Source of the DNA: Candidatus Delongbacteria bacterium
GTDB taxonomy: Bacteria > UBA4055
Direction: 5' to 3'
DNA: 10,958 nt
Assembly (NCBI GenBank): GCA_013139625.1
Contig: WTAK01000474.1
Location: forward strand, 1-10,958
In this document: positions 5,470-10,958 of the stretch, piece by piece
Numbering within the stretch: position 1 is the first letter of the stretch
How the letters are laid out: each line of letters opens with the position of its first letter
Made by a program: the position numbers and the translations under genes
The notes under the pieces: generated by a model
Databases searched by the model: none
What the model was told of the DNA's origin: nothing
The model's input: only the letters and a program-made list of their open reading frames with translations

Positions 5470-7842
5470 CTAGTATATTTTCACTTCTTCATTTACTTTT
5501 AACTTTATGACTTTAGCTTCTTTGCCATCGTATGTTTCATTCACTGCCACTAATCCTTTAAGATTACTTGAACTCTTTGTAATTTCAAAGATCCTATCTG
5601 CCTCAGTCCTAACAATATAGTTATATTCATTTGGCTTACTATCTTTTGTATCCTCATCATCCATTAACGAAGTTGTTTTCTCAAGAATACTATTATATTC
5701 GAACACTCTGCTGGTTGGAACAACGATTAAATTATTCGTAAATACTTTATTTTTTATTACCATATCAACTTCTGCTTTATCAAATGGTACTAAAAATACT
5801 AATGGAGTATCTGTAGAGAATTTCTTATAAAACTCATACTCATCAGCGAAAGGCTCTACTTTATGAATACTTTTAATAAAAAGCTCTTTATCTTCAAAAT
5901 GATCACCCCAACTTGATCCAAAATTCAATAATTTATTGATCTCTTTGTTCACAAGCCCAAATGTTGCATCTCCTGCAATAATTGGATAGTTGATCCCCGC
6001 AGAATAAAGATCCACTAACACATGTTGCTGTTGTCCTATATTATCCGTGAAGATAAATACTTGTTTTCCGTCTTCAAGCTTTTCTTTAACTTGATCCATT
6101 GGAAGAGGCATTGGCTTATCTTTATCATCCATTTCTGATTTGAAAAAAATATAATTATATGGCATCAGGTCAATATCTGCCCCTTTCAGTAAGCCTGATG
6201 ATTCTTCACAAATATTACCTAGATACATAATATTCTGACCGGCATCCCTGATCTCTACAATGGAGGCTCCTGGTATACATCCGGCATTAAAAAATTTAAT
6301 ATTAACTAGGCCTCTGAAGTTATATCCCTTTCCTTCAGGAGTTATTCTTATAACTCTTTCATTCACATTCTCAAGATCTTGCTTTGTAAATCCTGCTTTG
6401 CCAGCATCTGCTTCCATGATCGCTGAATTAATTACTTTGATCCATTTTATCCTGGAAATTTTATACGTAATATCGGAAGTAAATAACTTTGCATTATAGT
6501 TTTTAGCCATGATCTTCGGGATCAAATTTAAATTACCTTTTTTTGCATCTGTTAAAACCACTATGTCTAAATCTTCCCCATCATAACCTTCAGATGGATC
6601 GATCAATATCTTAACTCCCGTCATTTCTAACAAAACCGATTCATTGAATTTGTCACTACATAAATTCGTTGTCTTTAAGTAGTTATCCTTATCTATGAGA
6701 TCTATCTTATTTTTTCTTTTCTCGTACCTTGATGTTATTGCAGTGTTAATATCGCCATCCAATTCAATATATTCGATCTGGAACGGCATTGTTCCTAATT
6801 TCGCTTGATTCTGAAAATATCCCTCTACTGCTTCGACAAGATCTTTGTTGCCGGTAAAGAATATTAAGTATTTTGCAGAAAGTTTTTCAAATATCAAATA
6901 CTTAACTGAAAAGTTCTCATTCAATAATGAATGTTGTAATTTGTATTGTAGCAACATTGTATCTAACTTTTCTCTTATAAAAATATAATTTTGATAGAAA
7001 CTATTCAGATAACTTAAACTTTTACCTTCTTCCGGCACAACAACAATACTATGCTCTAGATAAATTTTCTCTTTTACTTCATTAAAAACTTTTAAAAGAT
7101 TTTGGTAAAATTTACCATGGTTTGTATCCGGTTCAGAGATGAAATTCACAACATAACCTGTACCAAGCTTAAAATAGACATCCAAGATTCTGTCGGTAAT
7201 AGACAAAGAAACACCCTTGTTCTCAAAAATTATTTTGTCAAAGATAGCTTCATTCTTCTTCAAAAACTCAATAACAATATCTTTAATCTCTTTTAGTGAT
7301 TTGCTATTTTTTCGTATTACATAATTAATTATTTTATTTTCTGGTATCACTGGTTTAACTTCAATCACTTTGGTTGATTCCGGCTCACCAAAAAACTCTC
7401 TCTTAACAGCATCTTTTATAAAATCTTTTATCCCTTGGTGCGATTTTTCATTACTCTGCTTTTTATTTTCTAAAAGTTCTTCAATTTCTTGTAGAACATT
7501 CTTCGTTAGAACAATACCTTCTAAACTCAGGATCTTTTCATAACAATCAATGTCATCGATATTCTTTTCGATTAAATTTATTTCCGGATAACCTGACAAA
7601 TATTTTAAAACATCTTTTCCATCACTATCTGTATCAAACTTTATAAAATCATCTGAAATATCTTCTAATATCCTTTTTGATTCTTTTAGTAGGTTTTCAT
7701 TCATCTCTCTTATTTTTTCAGGCATTTTCGAAAAATCTTCAGATTCAAGATATTGAATCGTTTTCTTACTCTCTTTTAATCGAGATAAATAATCATTATC
7801 TATCTCAATCCCTTTTACCAGATCATTGATCCGTTCATTCAT
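5470..7842 (-). CDS. Large protein with a degenerate metallo-beta-lactamase/beta-CASP fold and an unrecognised N-terminal half
   Basis: This 790-residue protein has no signal peptide or membrane segment, so it is probably cytosolic. Residues 1-160 are charged and mostly helical, perhaps coiled coil. Residues 170-390 look like an alpha/beta region I do not recognise. From about 400 the pattern is that of an RNase J/CPSF-73-type beta-CASP protein: SVLLEMTGVKILIDPSEGYDG (strands before motif 1), VVLTDAKKGN at the metal motif (428-437), FNAGCIPGASIVEI (518-531) at the AGH-x-x-GS motif, NIMYLGN (537-543) at the SGD motif, and GKQVFIFTDNIGQQQHVL (592-609) at the start of the beta-CASP insert. The metal ligands are gone: the HxHxDH positions read D432, K434, G436, N437; the motif 3 His is C522 and the motif 4 Asp is N543. 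It is therefore probably not a metal-dependent nuclease; a binding or scaffolding role is an inference. It starts at ATG behind AAGGAG and is first in an operon with queE and the Dabb gene. Confidence 0.75.
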   Translation of the reverse strand: MNERINDLVKGIEIDNDYLSRLKESKKTIQYLESEDFSKMPEKIREMNENLLKESKRILEDISDDFIKFDTDSDGKDVLKYLSGYPEINLIEKNIDDIDCYEKILSLEGIVLTKNVLQEIEELLENKKQSNEKSHQGIKDFIKDAVKREFFGEPESTKVIEVKPVIPENKIINYVIRKNSKSLKEIKDIVIEFLKKNEAIFDKIIFENKGVSLSITDRILDVYFKLGTGYVVNFISEPDTNHGKFYQNLLKVFNEVKEKIYLEHSIVVVPEEGKSLSYLNSFYQNYIFIREKLDTMLLQYKLQHSLLNENFSVKYLIFEKLSAKYLIFFTGNKDLVEAVEGYFQNQAKLGTMPFQIEYIELDGDINTAITSRYEKRKNKIDLIDKDNYLKTTNLCSDKFNESVLLEMTGVKILIDPSEGYDGEDLDIVVLTDAKKGNLNLIPKIMAKNYNAKLFTSDITYKISRIKWIKVINSAIMEADAGKAGFTKQDLENVNERVIRITPEGKGYNFRGLVNIKFFNAGCIPGASIVEIRDAGQNIMYLGNICEESSGLLKGADIDLMPYNYIFFKSEMDDKDKPMPLPMDQVKEKLEDGKQVFIFTDNIGQQQHVLVDLYSAGINYPIIAGDATFGLVNKEINKLLNFGSSWGDHFEDKELFIKSIHKVEPFADEYEFYKKFSTDTPLVFLVPFDKAEVDMVIKNKVFTNNLIVVPTSRVFEYNSILEKTTSLMDDEDTKDSKPNEYNYIVRTEADRIFEITKSSSNLKGLVAVNETYDGKEAKVIKLKVNEEVKIY

Positions 7843-7875
7843 AATTTTTGCTCCTTTTATGATTTATAGGTTTAA

Positions 7876-7898
7876 CTTGGGTCTTTAATAAACCCAAG
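7876..7898 (-). promoter_or_regulatory. Stem-loop at the 5' end of the 790-codon gene's leader
   Basis: CTTGGGT and ACCCAAG form 7-base arms around a 9-base loop. With the predicted promoter just upstream, transcription would start at about position 7898, so the stem would sit at the very 5' end of the transcript, about 30 bases before the start codon. Such terminal stems can protect mRNA from decay. It could also be a short regulatory hairpin; it matches no riboswitch I know. Confidence 0.4.
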
Positions 7899-7904
7899 CT
7901 AAAG

Positions 7905-7933
7905 AATATATTAAGTCAATAAATGAATATCAA
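7905..7933 (-). promoter_or_regulatory. Predicted promoter of the 790-codon gene-queE-Dabb operon
   Basis: On the minus strand TTGATA (7928-7933) and TATATT (7905-7910) are separated by exactly 17 bases. They lie about 63 bases upstream of the start codon, in the divergent gap before ribD. The match to the sigma70 consensus is good (four of six at -35, five of six at -10), but AT-rich sequence yields such matches by chance. Confidence 0.45.
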
Positions 7934-7998
7934 GCTTAATATTTTGTAATTGCTTGAAGGCATCAATTAACTTATATTCTATTCAAAATTAACTATAG

Positions 7999-8004
7999 TA
8001 TAAT
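7999..8004 (+). promoter_or_regulatory. Possible -10 box of ribD
   Basis: A perfect TATAAT lies 19 bases before the ribD start codon, so the mRNA leader would be very short, consistent with the absence of a Shine-Dalgarno. No convincing -35 hexamer lies at the right distance. The divergent gap of about 180 bases (7843-8022) shows no FMN riboswitch. Confidence 0.25.
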
Positions 8005-8022
8005 AATAGTGTCTACTTGATT

Positions 8023-9114
8023 ATGAATGTTCACATGAAATATATGAAAATAGCACTCAAAGAATCCTTGAAAGGAAAAGGTAAAGTATCCCCCAATCCT
8101 TTAGTGGGTGCTGTTATTGTGAAAAATGGAAAGATCATAGGTAAAGGTGCGCATTTAAAATTTGGCAAAGAACACGCTGAAATAAATGCTTTCAACAATT
8201 GCTCAGGATCGCCAACTGGTGCAGATCTTTATGTAACTTTAGAACCTTGTGATCATTACGGTAAAACACCACCATGCACAGAAAGAATAATTAAAGAAAA
8301 AATTTCCAGAGTATTCATTGCAACCTTAGATCCGTTCAAAAAAGTAAATGGAAAAGGTGCCGAAAGATTAAGAAAAGTAGGAATTGAAGTTAATGTTGGG
8401 ATTTTAGAAGAAAAGGCAAAGAAAGTGAATGAATCTTTTCTTCATTTTCAGAAAACTAAAACTCCATTTATACTTTTAAAATCAGCTATAAGCTTAGACG
8501 GATCGATTGCTACAGATACTGGTGATTCAAAATGGATATCAAGTCCAAAAAGCAGAAAATACGTACATAAACTAAGAAATGATTATGATGCAATTCTTGT
8601 TGGGAAAAACACTGTATTGAAAGATAATCCTGAATTAACAGTAAGATTGATAAAAGGTACTAACCCAAAAAGAGTTATCATTGATAAGGACCTAAGCCTT
8701 GATATTAACCGTAAAATTTTCTCAGATAAAAACAAGAATAATACTATTATATTAATGTCAAAAGATAGTAATCAATCTCAAAAAGAAACTATTTTAAGAA
8801 ATCAAGGTATAACAATCCTTAAAATAAGTACTGTTAATGGATATTTGAATTTAAAGGAAGCAATGAAAGAACTTGGCAAACTCGGAATTACTTCGATGAT
8901 GGTTGAAGGTGGAGGATTTACAGCATCAATGTTTTTGAAAGAAAAACTTGTAAATCGTATTAATCTGTTTATTGCACCCCTAATTGTGGGTAGTACTAAA
9001 AAATTTACAAGTAATCTTGGAATTGATAGTATTTCAAATGCGATAAAGATAGTTGATAAAAAAATCTCGAAATTTGATAAGGATATTTTAATTGATGGAT
9101 TGGTTGAATACTAA
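8023..9114 (+). CDS. ribD: RibD, bifunctional riboflavin biosynthesis deaminase/reductase
   Basis: RibD deaminates the pyrimidine made from GTP by RibA and then reduces its ribosyl chain, giving the ribitylamino-pyrimidine used for riboflavin. Starting at the ATG of MNVHMKYMKIAL, the protein has 363 residues, normal for the bifunctional form. The N-terminal zinc deaminase (about 1-145) has H51-A-E53 (HAEINAF) and PC76DHYGKTPPC85; H51, C76 and C85 bind zinc and E53 is catalytic. The C-terminal reductase (about 146-363) shows LKSAISLDGSIAT, ILVGKNTVLKDNP and the NADPH-binding-loop-like MVEGGG (293-298). A TTG two codons upstream (8017) is in frame, but the family normally begins near the H-x-x-YM segment, so I chose 8023; the ATG at 8035 is another possibility. 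No Shine-Dalgarno is visible. Other rib genes are not in the window; the next gene, 20 bases downstream, belongs to polysaccharide synthesis. Confidence 0.95.
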   Translation: MNVHMKYMKIALKESLKGKGKVSPNPLVGAVIVKNGKIIGKGAHLKFGKEHAEINAFNNCSGSPTGADLYVTLEPCDHYGKTPPCTERIIKEKISRVFIATLDPFKKVNGKGAERLRKVGIEVNVGILEEKAKKVNESFLHFQKTKTPFILLKSAISLDGSIATDTGDSKWISSPKSRKYVHKLRNDYDAILVGKNTVLKDNPELTVRLIKGTNPKRVIIDKDLSLDINRKIFSDKNKNNTIILMSKDSNQSQKETILRNQGITILKISTVNGYLNLKEAMKELGKLGITSMMVEGGGFTASMFLKEKLVNRINLFIAPLIVGSTKKFTSNLGIDSISNAIKIVDKKISKFDKDILIDGLVEY

Positions 9115-9134
9115 AACTGACCATTAAACTTACT

Positions 9135-10526
9135 ATGAAAATCTCTAAAGAAAGAAAACTTCTCGTACTAGCTGACTTTATTACTGTAAATTTGTCAACG
9201 TTCTTTCTTTTCTTTTTAAAATTCAAATCTGGAATTTTTCAATCTACTTTAGAACATTCATACACCGAATTATTTCTTATAATGCCGATCATATATTTAT
9301 TTTGGTTGGTTATGTTCCATATGCGAGATATGTACCGCTCTTTCTACTTTAGAAGTGCTATAGAAATTTTTCTTCATTGTGTGTCATCATTGACCATAGG
9401 TGTTGTCATAGTCTATTTGATTACAATTGAATTAAACAATCCGGAAACATATTTTAGATTCCCATTAATTATTTACTATTTAGTCATGGTGGCTTTTGTA
9501 GCTATTGGTAGATTATCATTCAAATTGATACTTAATCGTTATCTAAGAAAAGGCATTGGATTAAGGAATGCTTTGATCATAGGTTATAATAAATCCGCCA
9601 GGAAAATAGTCAGAGAATATTTGAAAGGTAGTTTGTTGGGATTAAAGATCATAGGTTTTATTGATGATGATCCTGACAATCCTGAATATCAAGGTATTAA
9701 AACTATAGGCAATTTTGATAATTTCGATAAGCTTATAACCAAAAGAAAGATCCGAGAAATAATAATTTCAATAGAGTCCAAAGATCCTCTGCTAATAAAT
9801 AAAATCATCTTAAAATCGAAAGATAGGAATGTTTTTTATAAGGTTGTTCCATCTTTAAACGATATTATCAGTGGAAATGTTAGGACATTTGAATTATTCA
9901 ATTTTACTCTTTTAGAGCTATTTCCTGATATTCTTTCACCTTTTCAAAGATTTATTAAACGAAGCATTGATCTGATGGCTTCATTTATTTTACTTATGAT
10001 TTCTTTTCCAATTATAATCATATCAGCTATAATAATAAAGATCGATTCTCCCGGTAATATTATTTATCACCAAAAAAGAGTGGGGAAAGATTTTGAGGAA
10101 TTCACTGTATTTAAATTCAGATCAATGAGGCAGGATGCTGAATCAAAGACAGGTGCTGTTTGGGCAACAAAAGATGACCCTAGAGTAACTAAATTCGGTG
10201 ATTTTATGAGGAAGACACGTATTGATGAATTACCTCAATTACTTAATGTGCTTATTGGGAACATGAGCTTTGTTGGGCCAAGACCTGAACGAAAAGTATT
10301 TGTCGATGAGTTCATAAAAAATATTCCGTTTTATTACAAGAGGCTACATATAAAACCTGGCTTGACCGGTTGGGCACAAGTGAAACATAAATACGATGAA
10401 ACAGTTGAAGATGTGAAAGAAAAATTAAAATATGATCTTTTTTATATCGAAAATTTATCTCTCAAGCTAGATCTAATAATAATTTTGCATACAGTAAGAA
10501 CTGTTGTCAATTTTAGAGGACATTAA
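9135..10526 (+). CDS. Polyprenyl-phosphate sugar-1-phosphate transferase (WcaJ/WbaP-type)
   Basis: This 463-residue inner-membrane protein starts an exopolysaccharide or capsule repeat by moving a sugar-1-phosphate from a nucleotide sugar to undecaprenyl phosphate. Four N-terminal hydrophobic helices (about 10-30, 46-62, 81-98, 110-128) precede a Rossmann-like CoA-binding-type domain (145-250) with NALIIGYNKSA and IGFIDDDP. The catalytic bacterial sugar transferase domain follows from 270: the membrane re-entrant helix (277-302), RVGKDFEEFTVFKFRSM, the catalytic pair Asp364-Glu365 in TRIDELPQLLNVLIGNMS, the phosphate-binding GPRPE (381-385) and PGLTGWAQV (408-416). The length fits the family. 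The sugar cannot be read from the sequence. There is no clear Shine-Dalgarno; it probably shares a transcript with ribD, and the export gene follows 18 bases later. Confidence 0.93.
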   Translation: MKISKERKLLVLADFITVNLSTFFLFFLKFKSGIFQSTLEHSYTELFLIMPIIYLFWLVMFHMRDMYRSFYFRSAIEIFLHCVSSLTIGVVIVYLITIELNNPETYFRFPLIIYYLVMVAFVAIGRLSFKLILNRYLRKGIGLRNALIIGYNKSARKIVREYLKGSLLGLKIIGFIDDDPDNPEYQGIKTIGNFDNFDKLITKRKIREIIISIESKDPLLINKIILKSKDRNVFYKVVPSLNDIISGNVRTFELFNFTLLELFPDILSPFQRFIKRSIDLMASFILLMISFPIIIISAIIIKIDSPGNIIYHQKRVGKDFEEFTVFKFRSMRQDAESKTGAVWATKDDPRVTKFGDFMRKTRIDELPQLLNVLIGNMSFVGPRPERKVFVDEFIKNIPFYYKRLHIKPGLTGWAQVKHKYDETVEDVKEKLKYDLFYIENLSLKLDLIIILHTVRTVVNFRGH

Positions 10527-10544
10527 AAATTGGAGTTATATAAA

Positions 10545-10958
10545 ATGAAAAAAATGCTTGTTGTTATTTTATTAGGTTTAACCTTTGCTTCATACTCTCA
10601 AAGTGAAGAATTATTAAAGATGTATGAAAAAATAACCGGTAAAGACTTTTCTGCTGAAATTGAAAAAATGAAAAAGAAAGATACCGGCATCATAAAATCA
10701 GAAGAAGTAAGTTTGATTGATTCTATTGGGATTGAACCTGATATCCTAGAAATTGATTCTGTTGTTGTAGAAGATACTTATTTCGAAAAATATGTTAATG
10801 GTGTTTTAATTGATCCTTATGACTCCAAGTTAAAACAATTTTCTATTGATTTTTCATCTGTAAAAACTACTATGAACTTCAATAAAAGAATACCTGATTC
10901 TTATATCCTTTCACAGGGAGATGAATTTGTTATTGATATTTGGGGGGCAATGGATAAA
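10545..10958 (+). CDS. Polysaccharide export protein, Wza-like (3' end outside the window)
   Basis: The first 138 codons are present and the frame is open to the window edge. Residues 1-19 (MKKMLVVILLGLTFASYSQ) are a signal peptide without a lipobox Cys. After an acidic linker (20-100), rich in Glu, Asp and Lys, comes IPDSYILSQGDEFVIDIWGA (116-135). This is the typical opening of the polysaccharide export (Poly_export) domain of Wza-type outer-membrane proteins, usually followed by SLBB domains. ATG is preceded by GGAG at a nine-base distance. Placed next to the priming sugar transferase, it would form the outer-membrane channel for the same polymer. The long linker before the export domain resembles Bacteroidota-type members rather than E. 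coli Wza. Confidence 0.85.
   Translation, partial: MKKMLVVILLGLTFASYSQSEELLKMYEKITGKDFSAEIEKMKKKDTGIIKSEEVSLIDSIGIEPDILEIDSVVVEDTYFEKYVNGVLIDPYDSKLKQFSIDFSSVKTTMNFNKRIPDSYILSQGDEFVIDIWGAMDK

Noticed and set aside
6260..7296. Two plus-strand frames inside the 790-codon gene (6260-6499 and 7102-7296)
   Set aside because: Long antisense gene accounts for the region; the frames show no domain or ribosome binding site.
7843..8022. FMN riboswitch upstream of ribD
   Set aside because: The conserved AGGG-type blocks and multi-stem pattern of the FMN element are absent in this short AT-rich gap; the only stem lies nearer the divergent gene.
9005..9226. Minus-strand frame over the ribD/sugar transferase junction
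   Set aside because: Antisense to the ends of two confidently identified genes.

Overview
The window is AT-rich chromosomal DNA from a Gram-negative bacterium, probably of the Fibrobacterota-Chlorobiota-Bacteroidota (FCB) lineage or a related candidate phylum. Four things point this way: an outer-membrane beta-barrel of PorV/PorQ type, a Wza-type polysaccharide export protein, an ORF6N-domain protein of a kind common in Bacteroidota, and a tRNA promoter whose -10 region reads TATCTTTG, matching both the sigma70 and the Bacteroidota TAnnTTTG consensus. I cannot name a genus. Several genes begin with TTG behind a strong Shine-Dalgarno; others (hemW, queE, ribD, the sugar transferase) have none that I can see.

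Left part, all on the minus strand. An ORF6N (KilA-N-like) DNA-binding gene has been split by a one-base frameshift; its second half (a PLD-like region) is intact in the neighbouring frame. It is followed by a complete Xer tyrosine recombinase, whose stop codon lies one base before the TTG start of an outer-membrane beta-barrel gene. Upstream lie two tandem serine tRNA genes, Ser-GCT and Ser-TGA, served by one strong promoter and closed by a strong hairpin terminator.

Middle part. hemW (radical SAM, heme chaperone family) runs on the plus strand and converges on a minus-strand operon: a 790-residue protein, then queE (7-carboxy-7-deazaguanine synthase), then a small Dabb-domain protein. The 790-residue protein is the most interesting object here. 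Its C-terminal half looks like a metallo-beta-lactamase/beta-CASP nuclease fold (RNase J/CPSF-73 type) in which every visible metal-binding residue has been replaced. Its N-terminal 400 residues match no family I recognise. A good sigma70-like promoter and a transcript-terminal hairpin precede it.

Right part, plus strand. ribD (bifunctional riboflavin deaminase-reductase) is followed 20 bases later by a membrane polyprenyl-phosphate sugar-1-phosphate transferase, then by the first 138 codons of a Wza-like export protein. This is the start of an exopolysaccharide or capsule locus continuing beyond the window. There is no CRISPR array, insertion sequence or obvious prophage; the broken ORF6N gene is the only mobile-associated family seen.
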